NCBI GenBank assembly: GCA_958496175.1
Contig: OY292279.1
Span: 10,478,001 to 10,542,000, forward strand
DNA length: 64,000 bases
Direction of reading: 5' to 3'
Origin: Sisyra terminalis
Lineage: Eukaryota > Arthropoda > Insecta > Neuroptera > Sisyridae
How positions within the stretch are numbered: position 1 is the first letter of the stretch; each line of letters begins with the position of its first letter. Below the pieces are notes generated by a model that saw only the letters and a list, made by a program, of their open reading frames with translations, had not been told where the DNA came from and ran no database searches. Below, one piece after another: positions 35,760-48,563 of the stretch. The position numbers were made by a program, and so were the translations under genes.

Positions 35760-37700
35760 TAAATTTTATTGTTTATGAATTTTTATTAAAGGAGTTTTTA
35801 TTTTTTTTACATTCGATTTGTTATGAGCAGTTGTCTGATTATGTCGGTTATGTCATCTATGTCATTTAGGAACCATAGGAACTATAGAAAATTTGCTTGG
35901 AAAACGAATTCGGGATTATTCGGAATTGTTTACGTCAATACTGTTGAAAACGTCGTCAGGTCGTCAGGGTTGTCAGCATCATCAGGGTACATCCGGTAAT
36001 CGAAATCGGTCAGGTATGGATTGGATAAGTACGGTAAATGTTTGGATGTTTTCAATTAAATTAACACTCACAATTAAATACACGCAATAATAATAAATAA
36101 ATGTCGGAATATAATGCATGCTTTTAATAATTGCAACTCTAAATTTTAAATTCCTAAATCAAAATAGGTGTTTGATGTGTTTGATTTATCAAAAAATTTT
36201 GCTAAAATATTATATAATGACTCCATGTCCTTGTTATTTATATAATTTTTCGGTTTCTATGCCAATTCACTGAATTTCAATTTGATAAAAATTACATATA
36301 GCAAAATCATTATTGTGGGGATGTTTTTCAAGTTGTAAGGGTGAGATTTAAGGGTGTTGTCCCATTTTGCGTTTCAGTATTTTCTACCGTTTTTCCAATT
36401 TATTTCCGCTTAAAACCAATGTTTTATAAAAGTTCTTGTGATTTTCAAGTGCAACAAATTCATATAATTAATTTACCATTAAAATTTTCGTTTATCTTAA
36501 GATTCTTGTAACCCACATTTCAGGAAAAAACCACCTACTCATATACTGCTAATCGTCAAAACCATCGACTAATCGCCCAGTCAACATCTAATATTTACCT
36601 AATATGGAAATGCTAACTATTTTGCAAATTCTTTCGATATTAAGTACGAAATTGAGTGCCGATTTGGAATCATTCAATTTCATACTTAGTTCCGGAAACT
36701 ATTGCATTTTTTACAATTGTAGTATCCCACCAAATGTCAAGGTAACTAATTATAGATTTTTCACAATTGCTCCCTACTAACGATCTTTTTTTTTGGTTCT
36801 TCTTGCATTTGTATTTACTTTAAGTTGCTTTTTAAGGATCCTATGTGTTGCTATCCAATGATTGTTATAAATCAATGAATGTTTTGATCAATTCCAGTAA
36901 AACTTCCTCATCTTCAACTGCTGCTTGGTTACAGTGATAATCTTTCATCCATTCTTCTCTTCAGTAGATCTAAGATTTCAACTCTTCCTCTTTTCTTCTT
37001 ATCTATCTGAATTTTTCTTTCTAGAGCAGCGGTTCTTAACCTGGGTTCAATGAGTCAGTCTCGGGGGTTCGGTGGGATTCAATAAACACCCCTAACACAT
37101 ATGACCTTCGTATACAAGGTTTATAAAATACACAGGTGGCCTCATGGTGACGTATCCAGAAGAAATTCGTACATATCTTCAGACTGATTTAATTTCAAAA
37201 TACTTCGTATGACGTCATTTTTTTTCCTAATGGAGCAACCTCTGTAATTTACAAACCTTACTTCGTATATTCCTATATTTTGAATTTTTTACCTCCAACA
37301 AGGTTAAGAACCACTGTTCTCGAGTTTTCAGTGTTATTTTTTGCAGAGGTGCTACGATTTCCGTATAGGTTCTAGATTTTCTTATAATTAAATTCGAAAA
37401 TGAGTGTGCCATTAAAATCGTTCAATTTCGGATTTAACTATGGGAAATAATATAGTTTTCCAACACATTTAATCCAACTAAGAATATTTTCGGAAGAAAA
37501 ATAAATTTAAAATGTTAATTATTGTAGTAATTACATCCGCCACTTGTCACCATTCAGACCAGTCCAGTCACGTTTGTTAATTCCCTTTGCATCCCTCCAC
37601 ATCCTATGAAATCGATCAAATGAAAATCCTTATGAATTTTATTATAAAACTTTATTTAATAAATGGTTTTTTTAACAAGTTTATCTTATACATGATTCAG
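35760..37700. other. intergenic stretch between EXOSC10 and the MIC26/27 gene
   Basis: Contains the promoter side of the MIC26/27 gene and one hAT-like element. No exon recognised. The 3' ends of EXOSC10 transcripts should fall just left of 37719. Confidence 0.5.
37027..37316. mobile_element. hAT-like miniature transposon
   Basis: Ends CAGCGGTTCTTAACCTGGG and, inverted, AGGTTAAGAACCACTG. Flanked by 8 bp TTCTAGAG / TTCTCGAG (7 of 8 match) at 37019-37026 and 37317-37324, as expected of hAT elements. Confidence 0.65.
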
Positions 37701-37718
37701 TATAAATCAAACTATTAC

Positions 37719-40700
37719 TTAGACTTCTTTTTGAATCCCAAATTTTTAGCAAAGTCGAAATTTTTTTCTCGTTTCTTGCCTTGTTTTTTCTGAAAATAGT
37801 TCGAAACAATTACGTTAATAATTGGTCAAAGAAATTAATTCTAAATTTACTATTGTTAAAATACGATTTTTTCGCTGACTTTGAACAGTTATACTGTGTA
37901 TACAATATATAAGATATATTGCAGTTCAATTTATGTAGTATAATTTAATATAATAATATATGAAAATCATACCACAAACATAAATTTGAACAGAAGTTCA
38001 AACAAAAATATTCGTGACGTATTGCCCAGATACGTATTTCGATTGCCAAGCAATCCTCCTTGCTTCACTGCTTTGTGATGATTCAAATCATCACAAAGCA
38101 GTTACGGAGTGATCCAAACTACTTGATGATCACTGAGGAAGATTGCTTGGCAATCGAAATACGTATCTGGGCAATACGTCACGAATATATACGTCACTGC
38201 AATCTTATATATTGTATACACAGTTTACTATTGTTATTCTACTATCTATTATTATCCAGGAATGATAACAATCTTAAAAATATTTACCTGATGTTTAAAA
38301 TTCGTTCGGAAATCTCTTCGAGGTTGCGAACTATTTGAGCCACCTTTGAAATTTTGATAGTCCACCTTCGAGTAATCAAAAGGTGTCCATGGTTGTGATT
38401 CAAATTTCTTTTGCGGCGGTCCTCGTTTATCGCGATGTAAACGTTTCTTTTTCCGGTCGGAATTTGTTTCCGACGTTTGTGCATCATTTTGTGGCACGGT
38501 TTCTTGTAAATTTCTCATTTCTTCGTCGGATTTAACATTTATCGAGAATTGTTTCGGTGATGATTCTCGTTTTCGTTTCTGTGGAAGTTTAGGTTGCAGT
38601 GGTATTACGTCTTGGTACGTTAGATCTATAGTTTCCGCTGGTTTTGGTTCAGCTAGAACTTCTTCCGATTGTTCCATTTCTCGTTTTTTATTAGCCTCGT
38701 TAGATTGTTCTTGTAGCCATTCTAGTGATTTATTGATATTTTCGTATAACTAAAATGTATAAATTAGCCATGAGTTCTGATAATATTGATATAGGAATCG
38801 TTGATATCCAAAACATTTTACTCAGAATTTCAATAGTTCAACCTACCTTCGTTATTCTAGCAGTATTATCTGTCGATTTAACGGTTTCTGGTGCTCTTTT
38901 TTGCCGTTCTTCCTCCGCTTTCTTCTCTTTTAATTGATAATACGACTTAACTAATTTATAACGTTCGAATGGACACAAAAATTTAATATTCTTTTCAATA
39001 TTTGATTCAGTTTCGTTTGAAGTTTGACTTGAATCAAATAATTCTACTATTGGCTTAGATTTCAATAAATTTGATTTAGTGACTATTGGTGGAGTGGAAT
39101 TATTTGCTAATAACGTTGGCATATCGTCTCGTAAGTCTTCAGTTTTACTTAAATCATGAGGACAATACAGTAAACTGTTTAAACTAAATCCATTGTATTC
39201 GTTAATTTGACGATTTATTGGTTCTTCATTTAAAATTGGCTAAAATAAATAAATCAAGTAGAATTTTGCGGAGATATTTCTTTATTTTATTTTTTACCTG
39301 AACCAATGGTTGGGAACGTGCTTTGAGAATAATTTGATGGAGATATATGAAATGTTTTCTAACTAATGGAGGCACTGGATTGCAACATGCGAAAATTCCT
39401 TGAGCTTCTCGTGGTAATTGTTCCGCTATTTTCAATAACATATTATTGGGAAGAACATATCTACAAAAAATGTTAAAAAATTTATAAGTTTTGTAAATAG
39501 AAATGCTTCTACAACACATAATTTGTCTTAGATTTGAAATTTATTACACTAAGGGCCGGTATTTTCACATCCAGATAGCGACATTTATCTTTCAGTTAAA
39601 ATTTTATCTGAAGAATAAAGAAAATATGCGTATTTTCACTTAAGGATAGTAATTTGTGTAGGATAAATGTATGGGTATTATCTGACATATAAATTTTTAT
39701 CTATTAAGTTATTATCTTAAGGAAATGTTTTATTTACCCATGAGTGAAAATACTGGCCCTAAGAAATAGAATATAAATATATTCTTCTAACTGGTTATAA
39801 ATTTCAGACGTCCCAAAAATAATGACCAAGTGGGAAAAACATATAATTGTGCAGGATAAAGATAAGGAGCACAAACTTTGTGTTAAGAAAGTATCCCTTG
39901 ATTTACCAAAAGACCAAAGGACAGAAAATAGTTTAATTTACACTATTACACCTTCCACTATACCAACTCTATTTTGGCCTTTTTATACAGCGGTTCCTAA
40001 CCTTTTTCAGCCGCGGATCCCCAAGGAAATCAAGCATAATGCTAAGGACCTCTGAGTGAAAAAAAGGTGCAATTTTCGGACAATATTATATTTTAGTATT
40101 CCTTCATTAAATTAAAAAACAACAACTTTTTCAAATGGGACCGCGGACCACAGGTTAGGAAACAATGATTTAATATATTCTATGGAATATACTCTATATA
40201 TTCTATACTTTTTGAGCCAAATATCATACTCTTTTATTTAATTGAAATAGACAATATTTGGCAAATATACGTATTGCGGGTTACCTATCTAAAACTGGTA
40301 GAAATAATGATCAATTAAATTTAGAGTTATAAACGTTTAAAGCTACCAAAATTACTCAAAATAATAAATTTATTGTAGTTTATGAGAACCTAAAATATTT
40401 CCGGAATTAACCATAATCCTATTATCTATTTCAACTTAATGAAAAAAGTATAAAATTTGCCTTAAATTTTCAGTAACCAATACTTATTAGGAGATTTTTT
40501 TTTGATCCAATCGTGAAATTTTGTTGGAAATACCAAAAAAAAAAATTCTCTAAAAGTTTGAGCCCTTAATATTAATTTTAAGTCCTCGACCAAGACGTGT
40601 AAAGATTTCCCATTGAAAATACACGGAAACTCTGATTTTTTATTTTTAAATTTCTATATCTCAGCGGCATTTCATGGGATCGCTTTTACCGAAGATGGTT

Positions 40701-43371
40701 TTTTCTCGGAATTAAGCGCTCTACAAAAGTGCCCATTGCGACAAAGTCGTAACTCACACCGGTGAGGTAGTACGGGCCACTGAACCTGATTTTTCCATAA
40801 AATTCAAGGCTTAATATCTCGTTTAATATTGATCTTCGCGATTTGGTCTACAGGAACTTTTTTGTAGGAAATCAAATTCTCTACAAGTTTTTCATTTATA
40901 ATTTTTCTGTAGCTCTTGTTATTTACGAGATAAATGCAAAAAAAACACGAATTTTATGGAAAAGTCAGGTTCAGTGGCCCGTAGTACCTCACCGGTGTGA
41001 GTTACGACTTTGTCGCAATGGGCACTTTTGTAGAGCGTTTAATTCTGAGAAAAAACAATCTTCGGTGAAAGCGATCCCATGAAATGCTGCTGAGATATAG
41101 AAATTTAAAAATAAAAAATCAGAGTTTCCGTGTATTTTCAATGGGAAATCTTTACACGTCTTGGTTGAGGACTTAAAATTAATATTAAGAGCTCAAACTT
41201 TCAGGGATTTTTTTTTTGGTATTTCCAACAAAATTTCACGATGGGACCAAAAAAAGTCAAAAAAAAATACTTATTCATACCCAATACTTTCATCTTCTTC
41301 TCTAGCAATAAAATCCCTCCAACGATAAAGTTCTTTCAGCGCATATTTTTGTCGATTATCGAAATTTTTGCGACTTGACCGATACAATGTTAGGTAACTT
41401 TCTTCAGTAAACAGGGGCTTTACGTAGCGCTGTAATTAAAAACCAAAAATTATAAATTATAAACCAAACAATTTTAAAAATAATCCACTTACAGTTTTGC
41501 ATAAATCTCTACTCTTATTTAACACCGATTCAAGTAAATGCGTTTTTCCATTTCCCTTTTGAATCAATTCGTTCCTCATTTTATGGTAAATGTAAAGAAG
41601 ATAATGCGTATCTTCTCGAGCATATTGTATCATATTTTCAGTCAAAGGTCTGCAAAATTTGTTTTAATTGTTTAAAAAGATATACGAATCAAGTTTTTTT
41701 TTAATTTTTGTCATGTTTTATATAATGGATCTGGGGATCAATTGATATGGATAAATTGTCCTGGATTAATTGTCACTAAAGGTAGTAACTACCTTAATCT
41801 CCAGTCGGCTAGTTGATATTCTTTATTGGGTGTACGTCGACAGTAATGTTGCATTAAAGTTGCCAACGATAATTTTGAAAATTCTAAAGTTTTTGCTGCG
41901 ATTTGCGTATCAAACATATTCACTATATACAATGATAAATCGCGTTGAAGCCATTGAATATCACATATTGCACCATGTAGAACCTACAAATATTATCTTA
42001 TTGTAAAAATATCATTTGATATCATCTTCAAACTTACTTTTACAACTGAAGGCTTTGTGAAAATTTCATTTAAAATCCACAAATCATTTCGCAGGGCAAT
42101 CGTATCGACTAAATAGTCAGTGTCGCCAGTGGATATTTGCATCAGACAAGTAAATCCTAAGAAAGAACGAAAAGAATGGTGTTCTAAATCAATCGCAATT
42201 TCCGAATAGTTGAATAGGTCTTCGTATAATTGTTGCAATTGTTCTTTATTATCAACATATTTGAGCGGAGTTTGTTCTAGAGGTTTGGGCTGAACCGGAG
42301 GAGAACTTAATAATTGATTTGGCATAGGTTTAAACTGCTCCAATTCCATTTCATAAGGATGGGAAAATCTAAAACATTTATATAAATTAATTTTAATTTG
42401 AAAACAAGATAAATTAAACCGGTTTAATTGATAAAAATAGACACAAAGTAAGGTTTCCTGTGAACTATTTTCATAAGAGGTTCAGATGAAATATGGGAAT
42501 CTTTTCCCGGAGTATCTCAGCTCTATTTTTCTATATTATCTTTTTAATCAATGCCATTTTAATACTCATACATTTTTTCCGTCTCATCATCGGTTTCTTC
42601 CAGAAATAAAGCCAATGGTTTAATAGAGTTTGGCTTATCCTTAATGCGAGGTTCCCACGGCATATTTACACTGTTATCGATTTTATCTTGAAAATATTTT
42701 TGAGGTTTTTCAACATTACTTTGAAACACGAAATCTTTTACTTTCGGTGTAGCCTGAAAATAAAAATCAATCAAACAATTTGCCCCAGTAATTTTAAAGG
42801 GGGAGCGCTAACTTTAAATTCCGGAATAATGATTTGTTCTACTTCCGAAATGATTGGTTCAGCCTTCGAAGGAGCATCATTCATGACTGTATTAGCCTCA
42901 TTTAGGGCTGAGTCCATTCCTTCGAAATTTTTTTCATTAAAATCTTTAAGCATCTGCAATTGACCGCCCAAATCTTTGCTGGAAAATAACAATAAAATTT
43001 AAGGGGTTTACAAATTTATTTTTTAAAAAAAAATACTCTTCAAAGTTTCTAAATGCGCTGGTTTTGTGCTGAAACATCAGGGAAATCATATGTGAAATGC
43101 ACGTGCTTTGTTCCTTAACGATATCCTTAAATTTTGGGTATGTCGTATAGTACTTGTACTCCGATTTTCGTGGAAGTTTATTTGCCGATTGGGTGCCCTC
43201 CAATAAGTTTTTGTAGGCATTCTAGGAATTAAAAAAGAAATGATTATTTAAATAAACTACGTTAATATATATTGTTTTTTTGTATACTTGTAAAAATTGA
43301 TCGAAATTTGAATCTTGCGATAATGTTTCCATGGGTTGCGAATTCGCATTCTTTTTGCTATTGTCACCCAT
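37719..43371 (-). CDS. Rrp6: exosome component 10 / Rrp6 3'-5' exoribonuclease
   Basis: Twelve exons: 43371-43288, 43221-43037, 42978-42813, 42753-42566, 42368-42038, 41983-41793, 41649-41493, 41429-41281, 39460-39298, 39239-38847, 38749-38288, 37790-37719. They join in frame to 846 residues (human 885). This is the catalytic cofactor of the nuclear RNA exosome. Order seen: N-terminal PMC2NT-like region (about 30-90), DEDD-Y exonuclease with IAIDLEHHSFRSFLG (Exo I), HGAICDIQWLQRD (Exo II, Asp kept) and YAREDTHYLLYIY (Exo III with the Tyr), then the HRDC domain YVLPNNMLLKIAEQLPREAQ with ACCNPVPPLVR, and a basic tail (QKRKRESSPK, DRKKKRLHRDKRG). All catalytic positions look intact. Exon 3 has a GTTAGC donor. 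Introns 8 and 11 were enlarged by palindromic elements. Confidence 0.93.
37859..38223 (-). mobile_element. palindromic retroelement-like repeat, family A copy 2
   Basis: Flanked by the exact 13 bp repeat TTTACTATTGTTA (37846-37858, 38224-38236). Left end A/T-rich then CGCTGACTTTGAACAG; arms include ATTGCCCAGATACGTATTTC and its inverse; the centre is a perfect TGATGATTCAAATCATCA palindrome. Right end TATACACAG. Lies in EXOSC10 intron 11. Confidence 0.8.
39988..40167. mobile_element. hAT-like miniature transposon
   Basis: CAGCGGTTCCTAACCTTTTT at the left and GGTTAGGAAACAATG at the right end. Possible 8 bp duplication TTTTTATA / ATTTAATA is imperfect. In EXOSC10 intron 8. Confidence 0.5.
40489..41265. 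mobile_element. long palindromic element, family B copy 3
   Basis: Most complete family B copy. Flanked by the 10 bp repeat AATACTTATT (40479-40488, 41266-41275). Arms about 350 bp, ends near GATCCAATCGTGAAATTTTG / inverted CACGATGGGACC. It sits 15 bases behind the splice donor of EXOSC10 exon 8 (41280-41279). Confidence 0.8.
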
Positions 43372-43730
43372 TTTGCGATTTATCAATTGATAATTAGAAT
43401 AACTACATCAAAAAGTAAGTGTTCTTTAAGAAAAAAAATAAGTTTTATATATAAAGTACTACAATTGACGGACATGTGTTTGACATTTTGAATATAAAAT
43501 TAAGGTTAACTTGGTCAAGTGTATTCTAGTGTTGTCCGGTGTACTTAGTGTAACAATAGGTGTCATTTAACACTGATTGTTATTTTACTATTTCTGCAAT
43601 AATGGCAATAATGTACTTTAAAGTTAAAAGTTATTAACACTTCAAAAAGAATAAAACGATTGTAATTATGGATTGGTATAGTAAATTTTTCAATATACAT
43701 TTTAACAATAGCTATATATAATATTACTAG

Positions 43731-44675
43731 CTGATCCCCGCAACTTCGTCTGCGTAACGTAGATGTAGATTATGTTTTCTTTTCAAATTTACCATTTGTA
43801 GCGGTATATGAAAATTTTTATTTTTCTTATTTCTTATACGAAAAACATAATCTTACTTGAAAACACTATTTTGTCAACTTTAAAAAGACACATTTAATAA
43901 ACTGTTGCAAAGAATAAAATTGTTCTATGTAATAATCAATTAATTTCAAAAAATATTTATAAATATCTAAAAAGAGTATGTCTATTGCGTATAGCTACGA
44001 TAGTTATACCTACCGTAGACCAAATAATCTGTAAATCAATCAGCATCTATACATAAATATAAAATATCGCCAAGTTCAATAAAGTTGGTCTTAATTATAA
44101 GTAAAATGCGGTGACCATGCGACATTTTTCAAATAACTTACATTTTTAAACTTGTGATATCTTTCGAATGGAATGTTCAAATAGAATAACTCAAAAAGTT
44201 ATATAATGGTATTGAAGCAAACTTAAATATGAAGTCATTTATTTTGATAAGGATTAATCCCAAAGTATAAATAAAAGAGCTTCTATAGCGTTGGCATTTA
44301 TATATATTTTTTAAAATGAAAAAACACTTATTGTGACATAACTATAATAGTTAGGCATATGCTGTCGGTCTATTTTTTGTAGATAATGATATGTTCTGCA
44401 AAATCGTACTACATTATTTATGTTCTATAACCAATAGTTTTCGCAGCGCACGCGATAAAAGAATTTTTTTTTGGTAATTTTTTCAGACCTTGGGTTACAT
44501 TATTGGAGTTTTAGTATGCATCCCTAACTTTTTTGAAAATTTAATATAGCCTATGTTCACCGGAAATAGTGTAGCTTCCCAACAGTGAAAGAATTTTTTA
44601 AATCGGTCAAGTAGTTTCGGAGCCTATTCAAAGCAAACAAACAATCCAATCTTTCCTCTTTATAATAATAGATAA
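43731..44675 (+). mobile_element. unclassified interspersed element (CTAGCTGATCCCC family)
   Basis: Head ACTAGCTGATCCCCGCAACT, tail ATCGGTCAAGTAGTTTCGGA then AAACAAACAATCC and TTATAATAATAGAT. Same head as 17209. The tail recurs inverted at 55743-55925. Middle sequences of the two full copies are largely different, so only ends are conserved. Confidence 0.55.
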
Positions 44676-45127
44676 TAAACAATGAACATAGATATTTAAT
44701 TATAGGTTCCGATTTATTTATTTTAATCGGCCTTCTTCTGAATGTTACCTTTATTAATAATAATTAAACGTAAATAGACAATCTTTTCTTCTGAAGAAAA
44801 AATAGTTGAACTTGATTACAAAGTTTCTATTAAATCAATAAAGCTGTCTTTAAACTGAAACCATAAGTAAAATATTGGTAAAACTATTTATATTAGACTT
44901 CTTTGTGACCTTTATACTTATTTTTGGTGAAACACGCCTAAAGACGTACCTGAAAACAAAATATTATCAAAATCAATAAACCTGTTCTTGAATCGTACGA
45001 AAGAATTCAGTTAGAAGAAATTTACATTAAATTTTTTTGACCTTTGGTCCATAATGATCAATATTGTGAGGGAAACTTGTTAAATTCCAAGTTGGTGTTA
45101 AATTGAAAAGGTATTTTACCTGATTTC

Positions 45128-45345
45128 AACTGTTGATATGAAATAACATAGTAAAAGCTTTTGAAGGCCAAAATGTGAGAAAAAGGTAGAATCAAACGTG
45201 TTACTAATGGATTCGGAAACAGGTGTTAATGTGATTATAATTGACAACAAATAATAACTACCTGAAACTGGTTCCAAATTCCTCAACTGCATATTTAAAT
45301 ATTTTGGCCTTCAAACTGTTATTATGTTATTTTAAATCACCAGTT
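45128..45345. mobile_element. inverted-repeat miniature element, family G
   Basis: Left CAACTGTTGATATGAAATAA...GAAGGCCAAAAT pairs with right ATTTTGGCCTTC...TTTAAATCACCAGTTGAG, arms about 48 bp. One arm also at 28090-28135. Confidence 0.5.
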
Positions 45346-45662
45346 GAGTGTACAGTACGATTGAAATGAAACCTATTCCAATTTTAATTTTATTTAAAGT
45401 TATTATAATAAATTCAAATTTATATTTTGTCTACACGTTTAAATTTGAATCTTCATTTGCGGTTAAGATACAATCAGTTAATTTTAATTCGATTATATAT
45501 CTGTGAACGCAGATTTAAGTTAATAATCATTTAATTATCGAAGCAAATATATCAAGAATATAAAGGATATAAATTTTATGGACATATTTTTCGTAAATAT
45601 ACAATTTAATAATATTTTTCATGATTTTATAAACAAATCAAATTTTAAATTTTACTTCTTAG

Positions 45663-45925
45663 TTTCATTAAATTCTTTTGGTTATGGTAATAATATTAAA
45701 TGCATTTAAAAAATAAAGCGTTTTACAAATTGCCTGTATTACAATTGATATGTACTTGATTATATTATATGCAAATATTTTTTTCTATAATATATCAGAG
45801 GATCCGGCGAACTTCGTACCACCTAAAATTGATTTGCGAAAATTATTTGACATCGGAAATGTTACTACATTTTTAATTATTAAATTACTAACAATGAATA
45901 TCAACAATTAAACTAATACACATTG
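45663..45925 (+). repeat. interspersed repeat, partner of 2143-2380
   Basis: Matches 2143-2380 from TTTCATTAAATTCTTTTG onward, including GGCGAACTTCGTACCACC. Class uncertain. Confidence 0.5.
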
Positions 45926-46288
45926 TATTTTACTTATTTTGATTTACACCTATAAAAACATTAAATATGTTAAAACTCATATGCGTACAAAAAATCCTTA
46001 AATTCTCACATATTCATGAGTTTAAAGACATATATAGATATTTCTAAACATATTTTAATTGTTGAATTTTTTGTGTCCTTTGAAATTGTATTATTCTTTT
46101 GGTCAAATCGATCCTAAGGTCGCTTTTAGTCTAGGACTGGAAGCTTACTGGGAATGTTCATGTTTTTTTTAGTACTTTCTTAAACATAATATTTCTTTTT
46201 TGCGCCAAATGACATCATTTGAAAACAACTGTTGTATTTTTGAATATTGACCACGGAGTATTTTGAATAATTACCTATCTCATAAACC

Positions 46289-46500
46289 ATGGGTCGGCAA
46301 CCTGCGGCCTGCAGGCTGCATGCGGCCCACCAGACATATTGGTGCGGCCCGCAAGATTCTCGCCATAACGCACATGACGGACACAGCGTTTTATTTTTCA
46401 AACTAAAATATTTGTACATAAATATTGTAGGTATACCTACTGCAAGTGCGGCCCGCACTGATCCCCATGAAAAATATTTGGCCCTTTTACAACTAAAGAC
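46289..46500. mobile_element. hAT-like element fragment with GC-rich ends
   Basis: GGGTCGGCAACCTGCGGCCT and GTGCGGCCCGCA words are typical of one hAT end type and stand out against the AT-rich background. Both boundaries are uncertain. Confidence 0.4.
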
Positions 46501-47844
46501 TAATGAGCCTAAAAGATCTGGTGTTGGGATCAATTGTGGCAATTTTACTTTTCCACCAGCACAATATAATACAGTAGATTCACCGAACATCTTACAATAT
46601 TTGTCAAATAATTGTAGTTTCTCCAATTGCTCCAGATTACATTAAATATTAAGTAAAATATCCCATTAGAAGTCGTTTAAAATTATTAGAGATATTTTAA
46701 CAGGGTCTTCAATAGTATTCATTGAGTTTGGAACTTGTAAGATGATTGATCAAGTTATTAAATTAAATATAATGAATTTTAACTTATGGTTACGTAAACT
46801 TATAGGTTTTTACTTTTATTATGAGTTTTTGATTAATGTTCCTTGTTGATCTTGGAGTTTCAGCAGTGTGTATATTTTTACCATTTTTACATTAAGATAG
46901 GCAATATGCATACATGTATGCATGGCTAATTGCCTTCATAAACGCGTTTAAGCAACAATCATTTTAGTATAGATTTAGTAACTTTTAGAGGTAATAAAAT
47001 TAGTCTAAATACTAGAATATTTTTAATTTTTATTTCTCTAAATATATTTGAACAAATACATAGGAATTATATTTTATTAAAATTTATTTTTATCCAAACT
47101 CAAACCACGTTTATAAAGTTGGAGTAAAAGCTTTTCAATATTTGCAAATTTGGAGAAGATAATCATATTTGTTAAATAATTAATTCATATGGATGGATGT
47201 AAAAACATTCTTATGCAAAATATGAATATTATAAGGATATAATAGAAGAATTTTTAGAAACGTTACAACTTTGTATCTTATACAAAGGCAACCAAATTAT
47301 TGCATTAATGCATGTTTTAACCGGGTGTATTTATACAAAGCTAAAGTGACAAATATAATTTAATTTTTGTCGTTGAGAAATGTACAAATTTAGCCGAATT
47401 TTGTGAGGTTTTGCAAGTATTTTATGGGGTGAAAAGGGGTGTGTAGGATTTTGAAGTCCAAACTTGGGTCTACATAGAGCTCGGAATCAAAAATTCAAGG
47501 GGAAACGAGGAATTTGCCGGGTCCCCCGGATCAATTTAGTAACTAAACGGTTCTCATTTATACAATCAGTGACCCTTCAAATCCCCAAGTATAAATTTTA
47601 GAATCATTTTACTCAAAACTTAGCATAAACTTCCGAAGATGGTGTTTTTGAAGCCTCCAGGTATAGAAAATAGTAAAGAATTTATTCCTCGGTTTACAGG
47701 ATTGCTTAAGATTAGTTGTACTTAAGATGATAATAAAGCAATGTTAAGAAACATTAGGAAATTAAAATAGTTGTTTTTTTTTTTATGTTTTACCAACTCC
47801 GTAAATGCGATCACCGTTTCCCTACTTTGAAAAAAACTTTATTA

Positions 47845-48290
47845 GCCGAGTGGTTTAGATGACCAAAACTGGTAGATTTTGGGTTCGATTCTCCTATCGA
47901 GCAAATTTTCAATATTTGGTTCGTTTATTTTGAAAGTGGCGTAAGTCCATTTCAAGGACGGTCTATATGATGATTCTTGTTCTTGTAACTGGAACAAAGT
48001 ATGTTAATTATTCAACTGCTAAGTTTTCAGAAATTACTGATTTCATTTTTTTTGTTAACAAAAACGCCAATTATTCCCTCCTCCTTAGTATCTTATGTTC
48101 CTATGGTTAAAAATGATAACACTATAGGGGTTGTTCTTGAAATGGACTTAACTCCCTTTCAAAATAAATGGTTCATTTCTCGAATAGTTTTTTTTAACCC
48201 TAGACTCGCTAAAGACCTTAGTAGTTAGTAGTTATAAATCGACAGGAATTAACAATTTTAAAAAAAGAATTATTGCCCTAAAACCCAATC
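47845..48290 (+). mobile_element. tRNA-derived SINE
   Basis: The head TAGCCGAGTGGTTTAGATG (A box-like) and GGGTTCGATTCTC (B box) 30 bp apart mimic a tRNA internal promoter. The body matches 32000-32265. The tail (AAAGACCTTAGTAGTTA...) is shared with 56280-56310. Confidence 0.65.
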
Positions 48291-48563
48291 ATATCATTTT
48301 TGTTATTTTCCTTTTTTACTATTTTATTTCAATTTTTGAGTAGATAAGGTTGAAGAATCATAAAGACGCTTCCTAATTATTTGATTGAATGTTGCAATGC
48401 AACATAAAAAAGGAACAAAACGGAAAGAAGAGACCAAAAAAAAATATTGTAAAAAAGAAAAAATATTTATTAATATCACATAATGTATACGTATAAAATA
48501 TTACTTAAACGTAAAATTGAACAAGCGTTCTAGAATAAGGAAAAAAGTAAATAAATAGGAGAG

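Larger units (their letters stand above)
43372..48560. other. 5.2 kb repeat-rich stretch without a recognisable gene
   Basis: Upstream side of EXOSC10 and downstream side of the FAM149-like gene. The listed repeats account for roughly half. Nothing else reads as an exon. Confidence 0.55.

Noticed and set aside
41770..42006. Plus-strand ORF over EXOSC10 exon 6
   Set aside because: Reverse of the exon encoding the Exo II motif, no independent support.
46289..46645. Long ORFs on both strands (46180-46626 minus, 46289-46645 plus)
   Set aside because: They run through a GC-rich transposon end and show no protein motif; GC-rich stretches lack stops by composition.
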